Positions 43,068 through 51,312 of a stretch of 64,000 nucleotides of DNA are shown here, one piece after another; the stretch's first letter is position 1; the number at the start of each line of letters is the position of its first letter. The position numbers and the translations under genes are program-made. The DNA comes from Streptomyces sp. NRRL F-5123 (GTDB lineage: Bacteria > Actinomycetota > Actinomycetes > Streptomycetales > Streptomycetaceae). The stretch lies in contig NZ_JOHY01000011.1 in assembly GCF_000721495.1 (NCBI RefSeq), positions 1 to 64,000 on the forward strand. Reading direction: 5' to 3'. Under the pieces are notes generated by a model. The model saw only the letters and a list, made by a program, of their open reading frames with translations. It did no database searches and was not told the DNA's origin.

Positions 43068-43729
43068 GTGAACCCACCGAGAGCCCCCGGCCGTTGCGCG
43101 TGGTCGTCGCCGACGACCAGGCCGCCGTCCGCGAACCGCTCGCCGCGGTGCTGGACCTGGCCGAGGACATCGACGTCGTCGCCGCGGCCGCGGACGGCAG
43201 CGGCGTACTGGACGCGGTCGCCGCCGGTCCGGTGGACGTCGTGCTGATGGACCTGCGCATGCCCGTGCTCGACGGGATCGAGACCACCCGCAGGCTGAGC
43301 GGCGAACACCCCGAGGTGGCCGTCGTCGTGCTCACCACCTTCGCCGACGACGACTCGATCCTGGCCGCCCTCGGCGCGGGCGCCCGCGGCTATCTGACGA
43401 AGAACGCCGGGCGCCAGGACATCGTCCGCGCGATCCGCGCCGCCGCGGCGGGCCAGTCCGTGCTGGACCGCGAGGTCCAGGACCGGCTGCTGGCCACCGT
43501 CCGCGCCAGACCGGCGGCGTCCGGGCAGCAACTGCCCGCGGATCTCACGCCCCGCGAACGCGAGGTGCTCACCCTGATCGGCCAGGGTCTGCCCAACCGC
43601 GCGATCGCCGAGAAGCTCTTCGTGAGCGAGGCGACCGTCAAGACGCACATCAACAACCTCTTCGCCAAGGCCGACATCCGGGACCGGGCCGACGCCGTGC
43701 GCCGCGCCATCGCGGCCGGCCTGGCCTGA
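43064..43729 (+). CDS. NarL/FixJ-family response regulator
   Basis: 221 residues. Receiver domain: VVVADDQAAVREPL, phospho-acceptor Asp in DVVLMDLRMPVLDG, Thr/Lys switch residues VLTTFADDD and GYLTKNAGRQ. LuxR-type HTH: LTPREREVLTLIGQGLPNRAIAEKLFVSEATVKTHINNLFAKADIRDRADAV. It is the DNA-binding partner of the preceding kinase. The DUF4097 lipoprotein gene convergent with it may be functionally tied, as such pairs often co-occur. Target sites are not evident. Confidence 0.93.
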   Translation: MSEPTESPRPLRVVVADDQAAVREPLAAVLDLAEDIDVVAAAADGSGVLDAVAAGPVDVVLMDLRMPVLDGIETTRRLSGEHPEVAVVVLTTFADDDSILAALGAGARGYLTKNAGRQDIVRAIRAAAAGQSVLDREVQDRLLATVRARPAASGQQLPADLTPREREVLTLIGQGLPNRAIAEKLFVSEATVKTHINNLFAKADIRDRADAVRRAIAAGLA

Positions 43730-43750
43730 CCTCGCCGTTCCCGGCCGAAG

Positions 43751-44482
43751 CTAGGCCGCCTTGCGCAGGGTCAGCGCGCCGTTCGACGTCGACAGGTCCA
43801 GGCGGTACGCGGCCGAGGGGTCGTCGGCGAGGTCGACGGTCTTCGCGCCGTTCGAGGTCTTCGCCGAGATCCGGTACGCGGCGGGCGCCGCCGTGACGGT
43901 GACGCTCGCGTTGGAGGTGTGGGCGCGGACGTCCTGCGGGATCGGCGTCGTCACGGTGATCCTGCCGTTGGAGGACTGCGCGTCGACGCCGCCGCGGGTG
44001 CCCTCGACGCTGACCGCGCCGTTGGACGTGCGGACCTTGAGCGCGCCGGTGGCGCCCGTGACGGTGATCTTGCCGTTGCTGGTGTGCACGTCGGCGGTGC
44101 CGACGCCTTTGAGGGTGATCGCCCCGTTGGACGTGCCGCCGGCCACCGCCAGCCCGGCGGGCACGGTGACGACGTAGTCGGCGCCGCAGTGCCGGCCGCA
44201 GCCGGACAGCCACAGCACGCCCTTGTCCACGTGCGAGGTCGCGCCCGGCTTGTCTCCCCGGTAGTGCACCTCGCGGTGCACGGACACCGCGCTGACCCCC
44301 GCCGAACCCTCCACCCGCACCGACCCGTTGCTGTCGTCGATGCGGATCGCGGTGACCTTCTCCCTGACCCCGGTGTCGTCCTGCGCCGTCTTCGACCGCC
44401 CGACGTCGCAAGCGGCCAGCCCTCCGACGGCGAGCGCGGCCACCACCGCGCCGGTGAGGATGCGTAGTTGCGGGCGTGCCAT
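43751..44482 (-). CDS. DUF4097-type beta-repeat lipoprotein
   Basis: 243 residues. Signal peptide with lipobox GGLAAC (Cys ~25). The mature part is a beta-helix-like run of ~20-residue turns carrying TSNGA/SSNGR motifs (TSNGAITLKG, TSNGKITVTG, TSNGAVSVEG, SSNGRITVTT, TSNASVTV, TSNGAKTV, TSNGALTL). This regular pattern defines DUF4097 adhesin-like proteins. It should sit on the outer face of the membrane. It is often found near two-component or anti-sigma genes. Molecular role unknown. Confidence 0.85.
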   Translation of the reverse strand: MARPQLRILTGAVVAALAVGGLAACDVGRSKTAQDDTGVREKVTAIRIDDSNGSVRVEGSAGVSAVSVHREVHYRGDKPGATSHVDKGVLWLSGCGRHCGADYVVTVPAGLAVAGGTSNGAITLKGVGTADVHTSNGKITVTGATGALKVRTSNGAVSVEGTRGGVDAQSSNGRITVTTPIPQDVRAHTSNASVTVTAAPAAYRISAKTSNGAKTVDLADDPSAAYRLDLSTSNGALTLRKAA

Positions 44483-44613
44483 GGAATTCCCCCGTACGGA
44501 ACGAACGTTGCGCCACTGACCGGACGCCTTCGATCGTAGGCACCGCCCGCCCCCGCCTTCGCTGGGGAGAACCCCCCGAAACGCCCCCCTGCGCACCCCC
44601 GGCGCCTGGGCGG

Positions 44614-44793
44614 TCAGTTCCCGGGCGGCTCGATCGCGCGGTAGCGGTGCGCTGCGCCCAGCCCGGCGTTGGTGATCAGCATGGCCGGCTGCGGGTCGGC
44701 GGGGCTGATCCCGCCCACGCCCGAACACCGGTAGGTGAGGCTCACGGCGAAGCGACCCCTGTTCTGGTCAAGGGCCTCGAGAACCTTGATCAC
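44614..44793 (-). CDS. Possible small protein coupled to the TetR gene
   Basis: 59-residue frame whose GTG overlaps the TetR stop (GTGA). It reads IKVLEALDQNRGRFAVSLTY, then YRCSGVGGISPADPQPAMLI and ends RAIEPPGN. The codon bias looks coding, but no family is recognised. It may be a C-terminal remnant of a lost gene. Confidence 0.35.
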   Translation of the reverse strand: MIKVLEALDQNRGRFAVSLTYRCSGVGGISPADPQPAMLITNAGLGAAHRYRAIEPPGN

Positions 44794-45374
44794 CGGCGCA
44801 GTGCCCGCGCGAGCGCGTCGACGGTCACACCGACGATCGCCCGGAGTTGCTCCGGACTCGACCCGGCCCTACCCATCACCGCGAGAGACTGGTTCACGGC
44901 CGCTACGTGCACGGCGAAGTCCTCGGCGTTCTCGTCGGACATTCCGCCGGCCTTCAGCGCGGTGCGCAGGCGCGGGCGCTGCAGGCCGAACAACTCTTTG
45001 ACATGCTCTGCGACGCTCGGGCTCAGCGCCGGACTCGCCATGACCGACTGGGCCATCAGGCATCCGTCGGGCACGGCAGGGTCGGCGATGCGCCCCAGGG
45101 TGACATCGAAGAACGCACGGACGGCGGCGACGGGGTCCTCGGCCGCGCACGAGAGGGCGGCGTCGAACTTGTCGCCGTAGCGCGTGGCGTAGCGATCCAG
45201 GCAGCGCAGGAAGAGCGCGTCCTTGTCGCCGAGCGAGGAGTAGATCGAGCTGCGGTTCAGGCCGGTCGCCCGGGACAGGTCGTCGAGCGAGGTGTCGGCG
45301 TAGCCGGAGCGCCAGAACTGGATCATCGCGGCGTCGAGCACCGTGTCCATGTCGAACTGCTTCTTGCCTGCCAT
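44790..45374 (-). CDS. TetR-family transcriptional regulator
   Basis: 194 residues. HTH: VLDAAMIQFWRSGYADTSLDDLSRATGLNRSSIYSSLGDKDALFLRCLDRY at ~10-60, in the AcrR-like form with a C-terminal domain typical of regulators paired with oxidoreductases/hydrolases. The ATG at 45374 is used. An in-frame upstream ATG at 45383 is possible. It is divergent from the hydrolase gene, with a palindromic operator in the 84-bp gap, so it most likely represses the hydrolase and itself. Confidence 0.9.
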   Translation of the reverse strand: MAGKKQFDMDTVLDAAMIQFWRSGYADTSLDDLSRATGLNRSSIYSSLGDKDALFLRCLDRYATRYGDKFDAALSCAAEDPVAAVRAFFDVTLGRIADPAVPDGCLMAQSVMASPALSPSVAEHVKELFGLQRPRLRTALKAGGMSDENAEDFAVHVAAVNQSLAVMGRAGSSPEQLRAIVGVTVDALARALRR

Positions 45375-45392
45375 GCAGCCCATCCTCCCATC

Positions 45393-45410
45393 TTGGACCG
45401 ATCAGTTCAA
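45393..45410. promoter_or_regulatory. TetR-type palindromic operator
   Basis: TTGGACCGATCAGTTCAA: 14 of 18 positions are symmetric around GATC. It matches the general TTGAAC-n-GTTCAA form of many TetR operators and lies between the divergent TetR and hydrolase genes. Confidence 0.7.
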
Positions 45411-45458
45411 GACGTGCTAGCGTCGAGTGACGGTCCGCCCGCCTGATGGAGGATTCCC

Positions 45459-46358
45459 ATGACCAACCCCGTCCCCGCCCTGCCCCTGCATGACCTGGCC
45501 GGATTCACGCACCGCTGGGTCGACGCCGACGGTGTCCGCCTGCACGCCGTCGAAGGCGGTCGGCAGGACGGGCCGGCCGTCGTCCTGCTCACCGGGTTCC
45601 CGCAGACGTGGTGGGCCTGGCGAAAGGTCATGCCTGCTCTCGCCGATCGGTTCCGGGTCATAGCGATCGACCGGCCGGGCCAAGGCAATTCCGAGCATCC
45701 GGAGCTCAGCTACGACACGCACACGGTCGCCGCGCACATCCAAGCCGCTGTGAACGCTCTCGGCGTGGGGGACTACTGGCTCGCCGGGCACGACATCGGC
45801 GCCTGGGTCGCCTTCTCCCTCGCCCTGAACCACGAGAGCCGACTGCACGGGGTCGCGCTGCTCGACGCCGGAATTCCCGGTATCACCATGCCGGAAGCCA
45901 TCCCTCTCGACCCGGCTCTGGCGTTCAAGACCTGGCACTTCGCGTTCCACGTGGTGCCCGGTCTTCCCGAGACGCTGATAGCCGGCCGCGAGCGGGAGTA
46001 CGTCAGCTGGTTCCTGAAGACCAAGTCCCTCGCGCCCGACGCTTTCGAGGAAGCAGAGCTCGACCACTACGGCGCAGCCCTCGCCGTCGATGGCGGCCTG
46101 CGCGCCGGCCTCGCCTGCTACCGCGATGCCGCCGAGTCCGCGCGCAAGAACCACGCGGCGCTCGAGCGACGGCGACTGACCGCGCCCGTCCTCGGAATCT
46201 CCAGCAGCCACGGCTCGATCCCGGACATGGCGGCCTCCATCAGCCCGTGGGCCGAGAACGTGACCGGCGTCATCGTGCCCGACGCCGGTCACTACATCCC
46301 CGAGGAGCAGCCCGAGGCCGTCGCCGCGGCCCTCACCGACTTCTTCCGCGGCCGTTAG
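45459..46358 (+). CDS. Alpha/beta hydrolase, haloalkane/fluoroacetate dehalogenase or epoxide hydrolase-like
   Basis: 299 residues. Oxyanion HGxP-like LTGFPQTWWAW, nucleophile elbow LAGHDIGAW with Asp112 (Asp and not Ser, as in dehalogenases and epoxide hydrolases), and the catalytic His in DAGHYIPEEQPE near 280. Residues ~125-210 form the cap. RPGQGNSEHP is typical of the family. Substrate unknown. Control by the divergent TetR is probable. A strong hairpin at 46403 follows. Confidence 0.88.
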   Translation: MTNPVPALPLHDLAGFTHRWVDADGVRLHAVEGGRQDGPAVVLLTGFPQTWWAWRKVMPALADRFRVIAIDRPGQGNSEHPELSYDTHTVAAHIQAAVNALGVGDYWLAGHDIGAWVAFSLALNHESRLHGVALLDAGIPGITMPEAIPLDPALAFKTWHFAFHVVPGLPETLIAGREREYVSWFLKTKSLAPDAFEEAELDHYGAALAVDGGLRAGLACYRDAAESARKNHAALERRRLTAPVLGISSSHGSIPDMAASISPWAENVTGVIVPDAGHYIPEEQPEAVAAALTDFFRGR

Positions 46359-46402
46359 TCCTCCAGCAGGAGGGCGATCCCCCATTGCCGTCGGGGCCGT
46401 CA

Positions 46403-46435
46403 GTCACGGGCGGCCACTCACCGGCCGCCCGTGAC
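46403..46435 (+). terminator. Terminator hairpin after the hydrolase gene
   Basis: 13-bp perfect stem (GTCACGGGCGGCC with GGCCGCCCGTGAC) and 7-nt loop, 45 bp past the stop. Confidence 0.8.
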
Positions 46436-47061
46436 CTGCACCGGGCCGCCCACCTGCGGCACGATCCCCAGGATCTTGCGGTAGTCGCCGGGCAGCCCGC
46501 CCTCGTCGGCCGCGTCGCCGCGGCGTGGGATACACGGTGGACGTGGCCGTGCACGCCCTGATCCTTGACACCCCGCTGTAATTCGCGCTGTGCGACAACA
46601 AGGTGCTCGACAGCCACTTCGGTGAACGATGTCGGAAAGCCGTGTGCGGGAGAACTGCATGCATGGTTTGAAGCGGCGGGGACTGGAAACGGAGCGGAAG
46701 CCACCGCGCCAGTCCCCGACCCTACTAAGACTGGCGGAGAATGCGGGCCTGCCGCCTGAACTGATCACCGGCTGACCAGCCCGCGTAGGCGTACGCCCGA
46801 CTCGCTCTGGATACCGGAGAATGAGGCCGTGACCTTGCTCCGATGCTGGTAGGCGTCGTGCAGTCGGGATTCAACCGTCCGGCTGGATCCTGCGATCGGT
46901 CGATGAGTCCATCGGACCTCGAACATCCTGTCGTGCGCTATCCCGGAGTGTCACTCGCCGTCCAGGCCGATTCCCCGCATTGACTCCGTATGTACGTGCT
47001 CGTACGTTCTCGGAGGAGAGAATCAGGCCTCTGCGATAAGTTCGTGCCAAGAAGGGAACTC
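46436..47061. other. Accessory intergenic region with gene debris and a group II intron end
   Basis: It holds a minus-strand coding-like remnant at 46418-46540 (GGLPGDYRKILGIVPQVGGP) with no intact gene, then the intron 3' end at 46620-46729. About 330 bp before the secreted-protein gene show no feature that I can support beyond AAGGGAAC, a ribosome site 4-11 nt upstream of the ATG at 47062. Confidence 0.45.
46620..46729 (+). mobile_element. Group II intron 3' end (domains V and VI), copy 1
   Basis: AAAGCCGTGTGCGGGAGAAC followed by TGCATGCATGGTTT folds as domain V: a lower helix AGCCGUG/CAUGGUU, a 2-nt bulge on the 3' strand, a 5-bp upper helix and a GAGAA loop. The next segment folds as domain VI: GGCGGGGACTGG pairs with CCAGTCCCCGACC with a single bulged A, the branch-point position, 6 nt before an expected 3' end ...CCCTAC. 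No reverse transcriptase or domains I-IV are visible upstream, so it is an orphan fragment. It is 96% identical to an inverted copy at 48123. Confidence 0.7.
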
Positions 47062-48117
47062 ATGTTAAGGCTCAAGCGAGCAGCCGTCCTGGTGGCCGCG
47101 ATGGCGACCGCCGCCCTGGTGCTGCTGGGCGCCGCCGGCCCGGCGAGCGCCGCGGGCAGCTCGGCCGCCGCCCGGAACGTCAGTCAGAGCACTGCCACGC
47201 ACCAGTCGGCCAAGCCGCCTGCCGGAAACCAGATCGTCGTAGTGAACAGCTTCGAGGCGTGGGCCACCCAGAAAGCCTCCGTCGCCGTGACCACCAGCCA
47301 GAGCGTGACGGGCTCCGGCTTCTACGTCCGGATCTACGACTACACGATCGGCGCGTACATCGGCACCTGCAACACCGGCACGATCTGCACCGCGTACGAG
47401 ACCTCACCCGTAGCCGCCGGCCACGGCGTGGACGCGTTCATCGCCGACAACTCGGCCAGCTTCCCGCCGGGCCACATCCAGTCCGAGTGGGACAACTCCG
47501 CCCTGGTCTGGAAGAGCACCTACCTTGACTTGGAAGCGTCCGCCACCACCGCGGCGCCCGGCGCGACGGTCACCCTGACCTCGACCGCCGGAACGGACAT
47601 CAGCTCCTCGCCGTTCTCCAACGAGATCTTCGACACCACCACCGGCGCCCTGCTCGCCTCGTGCAAGACCGGCACGACGTGCTCGGCGACGGTCACCGAA
47701 GCACAGGCGACCACGCACGCGTTCACCGCCTACTTCGGTGACAACGGCACCACCGCCCCACCCGCCGCGCTACAGGCCACGTCGCAGACCACGTACGTCA
47801 CGTGGACCAACTCCGGATGGACGGTGAGCCTGTCCGCCGCGGGCGGCGTGTGGGTCGGCTCAACGTTCACCGCGACGGCGACCGCGAGCGCTGACGTCGG
47901 CACGGCGCACTACTACATCGAGATCTTCAACGAGAACGGGACCCTGCTCGCCTCCTGCGCCAGCGGAACCACCTGCTCGGCGAGCGTCGCCAACGCAGGC
48001 TACTTCACCGACCTCGTAGCGTTCGTCACCCCGAATTCCACAACGCTGCCGCCGAGCGGCCTGGTGGCGGCGTCCAACGCCACCGAGACGCTCGGGTACG
48101 TTCCCTTCGCCATCTAG
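47062..48117 (+). CDS. Secreted three-repeat protein with CxxGTxC loops
   Basis: 351 residues. Signal peptide (LKRAAVLVAAMATAALVLLGAAGPASAA) then three ~95-residue beta-rich repeats. Each carries a segment of the type (I/E)-(Y/F)-(D/N)...G followed by a seven-residue Cys loop: CNTGTIC, CKTGTTC, CASGTTC, and an AFxxxN(S/G)(A/T)xxPP motif. The Cys pairs are probably disulfides in the oxidising cell exterior. There is no anchor motif. The gene lies exactly between two inward-pointing intron ends. Function unknown; an Ig-like or lectin-like surface role is possible. The ATG is preferred to an upstream start at 46990 because the signal peptide begins there. Confidence 0.82.
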   Translation: MLRLKRAAVLVAAMATAALVLLGAAGPASAAGSSAAARNVSQSTATHQSAKPPAGNQIVVVNSFEAWATQKASVAVTTSQSVTGSGFYVRIYDYTIGAYIGTCNTGTICTAYETSPVAAGHGVDAFIADNSASFPPGHIQSEWDNSALVWKSTYLDLEASATTAAPGATVTLTSTAGTDISSSPFSNEIFDTTTGALLASCKTGTTCSATVTEAQATTHAFTAYFGDNGTTAPPAALQATSQTTYVTWTNSGWTVSLSAAGGVWVGSTFTATATASADVGTAHYYIEIFNENGTLLASCASGTTCSASVANAGYFTDLVAFVTPNSTTLPPSGLVAASNATETLGYVPFAI

Positions 48118-48122
48118 CTGTA

Positions 48123-48232
48123 CTTAGTAGGGTCGGGGACTGGCGCGGTGGCTTCCGCTCCGTTTCCAGTCCCCGCCGCTGCAAACCGTGCAGGCAGTTC
48201 TCCCGCACCCGGCTTTCCGACATCGTTCACCG
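48123..48232 (-). mobile_element. Group II intron 3' end (domains V and VI), copy 2, inverted
   Basis: Reverse complement of the 110-bp element at 46620 with four substitutions, all in domain V. They break two of the domain V pairs while domain VI, including the bulged A, is identical. Its 3' end points into the same central segment as copy 1, so the secreted-protein gene is bracketed by two inward-facing intron ends. Confidence 0.7.
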
Positions 48233-48351
48233 ACCGGCATGCGCCGTCGCCCTGCGTACGTTTCCGGTGAGGCGATAAACCCGAGCCGGGTGATCCACTC
48301 ATAGGTGTAGCGAGTGAGGTTTTCTCAACGAAATGATCTTCGCGAATCGTC

Positions 48352-48587
48352 GTGAACCGCGCGGAGAAGGCCCTGCACGGCGATCCGGCCTTCTGCTGGA
48401 CGCAGTACAGCGGGCACGGCCCGGGAACGGAGCTGCTCGGGCGGCCCCGCAACGCCCTGGGGATCGGGTTCGCAAGTAGGGCTCCCTGCTGCGGAACGCG
48501 GGCTTCGCGGACGTCGACGTCCACGTGCTCGACGCGCCGACCCCCGGTCACATCGGCACGCCGATCGGGCGGGCCGCCGCCGCGTAG
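48352..48587 (+). pseudogene. Remnant resembling the C-terminus of a SAM-dependent methyltransferase
   Basis: A frame from 48352 gives NRAEKALHGDPAFCWTQYSG and ELLGRPRNALGIG. The end of the region in another frame gives LLRNAGFADVDVHVLDAPTPG and stops at 48587. The LLxxAGFxDVxV ending is common in class I methyltransferases. An in-frame TAG and a frame change separate the parts, so it is not intact. The remaining 48233-48351 and 48588-48704 hold no supported gene. Confidence 0.35.
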
Positions 48588-48704
48588 GCGGCGGATATCT
48601 GGTGCGTACAAAGATCTTCACAACGGCGTTGCCCGGCGTTTACGGTCCTACGTGGTGATCGCATTCGGTCGCCGCAAGCTTGACCCCTTACGGGAGGGAC
48701 CTTC

Positions 48705-49283
48705 ATGTCATCAACCCCACTTCGGCGCCGCACGCTCCGCCGCGTCGCCGTGCCGCTGGCGGCCGCGACCGTCGCCCTCGGCGTCGCCGCCGTGACGGCC
48801 ACCCCGGCCGCCGCGAGCAACAGCTACAACGGCAACGCCTACATCTCCGGCGCGGACACCCCGGCCGACGACCTCAACGACGAGGGCGCCGTCAACATGA
48901 GCACCAACACGGTGTCCAGCGTGACCTGCTTCTGGCAGAACATCCTCTACATGGACGGCTACCTCGCCAAGAGCGGGATCGACGGCTCGTTCGGCCCGAA
49001 CACGAAGGCCGCCACGGCTCAGTGGCAGAACGACAGGCAGCTGACCGGGGACGGCTCCGCGGGCAAGGCCACCTTCACGGAGGCCGGGATCGCATTCGGC
49101 TCCAACTGGCACTGGACCGAGAACACCTCCGGCGGAAGGTACTGGGTCGGGTACAGGCCCTCCGATGGCCCGGTTGAATCCGCCCTGGAGGTCACCCGCC
49201 CGTTCGACGGGGGCGCCTGGTCCTTCATCAACAAGAGGACCGGCAAGTGGGTGACGGCCGCGTACAACACCAACGGCTGCTGA
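48705..49283 (+). CDS. Secreted peptidoglycan-binding-like protein
   Basis: 192 residues. Twin-Arg-containing signal region (RRRTLRRVAVPLAAATVALG) ending TPAAA near residue 36. A PG_binding_1-type helical domain follows at ~72-125: VTCFWQNILYMDGYLAKSGI, IDGSFGPNTKAATAQWQND and LTGDGSAGKATF, with the DGxFGxxTxxAxxxWQ signature. A C-terminal beta-rich tail is unassigned. It should bind cell-wall glycan strands outside the membrane. No catalytic domain is attached. Codon use is normal for the window. Confidence 0.85.
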   Translation: MSSTPLRRRTLRRVAVPLAAATVALGVAAVTATPAAASNSYNGNAYISGADTPADDLNDEGAVNMSTNTVSSVTCFWQNILYMDGYLAKSGIDGSFGPNTKAATAQWQNDRQLTGDGSAGKATFTEAGIAFGSNWHWTENTSGGRYWVGYRPSDGPVESALEVTRPFDGGAWSFINKRTGKWVTAAYNTNGC

Positions 49284-49421
49284 CGCCGTAGGTCCCCGCC
49301 GGGGCTGCCGCCCCTCCCTCCCGGCACGACGCCGGCAGCCCCGGCGGGGCCGTTCGGCCCGGTGGACCCGACGTCCGTGGAAAGCCCCACGAGCCGGCCC
49401 CCGCCCGCGGCCGGGTCGCGG

Positions 49422-51104
49422 TCAGTGCGCCGCGCCCAGCTCGGCCTCCTCGGTCCTGGACTCCTCCTCGGCCTCCCTGACGTGCTCCTGCACGCGGGAC
49501 TCCGGGAGCCGGACCCGCAGGGCGAGCAGGTAGACGACGGCGGCGAGCACCAGGTTGACCACGAAGCCCCAGCCGAGGCCGATCCAGCCCCGGCCGCCGT
49601 CGTAGTCGCCCGCCCAGCTGGCCAGGGCGAGGCCGCCCAGCCACGGCAGCGACCAGGTCGCGCCCGCCCGCAGGTCGAGTCGCGGGGCCCGGCCCCTGCC
49701 GGTGATCTCGAAGACGGCCAGCAGCACGAACCCGAGGCCGATCGTGGCGAAGAGCTTCCAGTTGGTGTTCCACCCGGCCCAGTAGACGATCAGGTTCGAC
49801 GAGTACAGGGCCACGAAGGGGATGACGTCGCCGCCGGGCACCCGGAAGACCCGCGGGTGGTCGGGCAGCTGGCGGCGCATCGCGGCCAGCACCAGTGGAC
49901 CGGAGCCGAAGGACAGCACGGTCGCGGACGTGATGAAGCCGACGAGCTGCTGCCAGCTGGGGAAGGGCAGGAAGACGATCAGTCCGAGCACGAACGTCAC
50001 GACGAGGCTGATCAGCGGCGCCCCGCGCGGGGTCGTACGCGCCAGCGCCTCGGGCGCGTTGCGGTTGCGGCCCATGGCGTACGAGATGCGCGCCGTGACC
50101 GTGGTGTAGATCAGACCGGTGTCGGCCGGCGAGATCACCGCGTCCACGTACAGCAGGTACGCCAGCCATCCCAGGCCGATGGCGCTGGAGATCGCGGCGA
50201 GCGGCCCGAAGTCGTCGGTGAACTGCAGGCCCAGCCAGCCGTGCGACGCGGCGAGGTCGTGCCCGGGGACGGCGCCGAGGAAGGCGGCCTCCAGGGCTAT
50301 GTAGATCACCGCGGTGACGACCACCGAGCCGATGACCGCGAAGGGGACGTTGCGCTTGGGGTCGTCCGTCTCGCCGGCCAGCTCGATCGCCTGCCGGAAG
50401 CCGAGGAAGGAGAAGGTGATCCCCGCGGTGGAGATGGCGGTGAAGACGCCCTTGGCACCGCCCGGCGCGAAGCCGCCGTACTCCTTCGCGTCGAAGTTGT
50501 GCCCGTGGAAGGAGGTGACCAGGAACGCCACCACCACCAGCAGGATGATGCCGAGCTTCCACCACACCAGGACGTTGTTGACCCGCGCGAACCAGCGGAT
50601 GCCGAAGTAGTTCAGCGCAACGAAGAAGGCCATGGCCACGACGGCGACCGCGTACCCGAGACCGGTCAGGGTGTGGGTGTCGGAACTCGGGTGCGAGACC
50701 GTGAAGTCCGCCCACTTCGTCGCGTACTGCAGGGCGCCCTCGACCTCGATGGGCGCGACGGTGGCGGCGGCGATCCAGGTGATCCAGCCCATCGTGTAGC
50801 TGGCGAAGGACCCGAAGGACAGGTGCGGGAAGCGCACGACGCCGCCCGAGACGGGGAACATCGTCCCCAGCTCGGCGAAGCACAGCCCGATGAGCAGGAT
50901 CATCACGGCCGCGAGCGCCCACGAGAACACCGAGGCCGGCCCCGCCTCACGGGCCGCGTTCAGCGCGCCGAACAGCCACCCCGAGCCGATGATCGACCCG
51001 ACGCAGGCGAACAGCAGGCTGACCCGTCCCAGGTCCCGCCGCAGCTTCGGCCTGTCCGGGGGCGTCCCCGTCGCGCCGTGCACTTGTGCGGATGTCTTGC
51101 TCAT
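49422..51104 (-). CDS. APC-family amino acid permease
   Basis: 560 residues, ~12-14 helices. Helix 1 motif VGSIIGSGWLFGALNAA, consensus FAELGTMFPVSGGVVRFPHL in helix 3, and ETDDPKRNVPFAVIGSV after helix 6, all typical of APC transporters for amino acids or polyamines. The charged C-tail is EEESRTEEAELGAAH. It should import an amino acid by proton or cation symport. No pathway gene adjoins it, so the substrate is open. Start ATG 51104, followed at once by the family N-terminus. Confidence 0.9.
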   Translation of the reverse strand: MSKTSAQVHGATGTPPDRPKLRRDLGRVSLLFACVGSIIGSGWLFGALNAAREAGPASVFSWALAAVMILLIGLCFAELGTMFPVSGGVVRFPHLSFGSFASYTMGWITWIAAATVAPIEVEGALQYATKWADFTVSHPSSDTHTLTGLGYAVAVVAMAFFVALNYFGIRWFARVNNVLVWWKLGIILLVVVAFLVTSFHGHNFDAKEYGGFAPGGAKGVFTAISTAGITFSFLGFRQAIELAGETDDPKRNVPFAVIGSVVVTAVIYIALEAAFLGAVPGHDLAASHGWLGLQFTDDFGPLAAISSAIGLGWLAYLLYVDAVISPADTGLIYTTVTARISYAMGRNRNAPEALARTTPRGAPLISLVVTFVLGLIVFLPFPSWQQLVGFITSATVLSFGSGPLVLAAMRRQLPDHPRVFRVPGGDVIPFVALYSSNLIVYWAGWNTNWKLFATIGLGFVLLAVFEITGRGRAPRLDLRAGATWSLPWLGGLALASWAGDYDGGRGWIGLGWGFVVNLVLAAVVYLLALRVRLPESRVQEHVREAEEESRTEEAELGAAH

Positions 51105-51312
51105 ACCGACCGCCCTTGCCGTCCCGAACGGCGGGTCCGGGGCCGGTGACCTGCCCCTGCTCCCGCCGCATGCTCTACGAAGGCGGCCTGCCCGCAGTTC
51201 GGCCAGGCATGCCTGGCAGGCACTCTCACGCGGCATTTCCGTACGTAATGCTCGAAAGCACCATGTCCGGCGAGAACGGGCATCGCGGCCGCAACGGCGG
51301 CAGGTTCCAGGG

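Noticed and set aside
46404..46768. Short minus-strand genes around the first intron end
   Set aside because: Frames cross the hairpin and the intron element, and no complete protein family is recognisable. Treated as debris.
49362..51149. Plus-strand 595-codon frame opposite the APC permease
   Set aside because: Charged, Arg/Glu/Gly-rich shadow. The permease frame has conserved transmembrane motifs.
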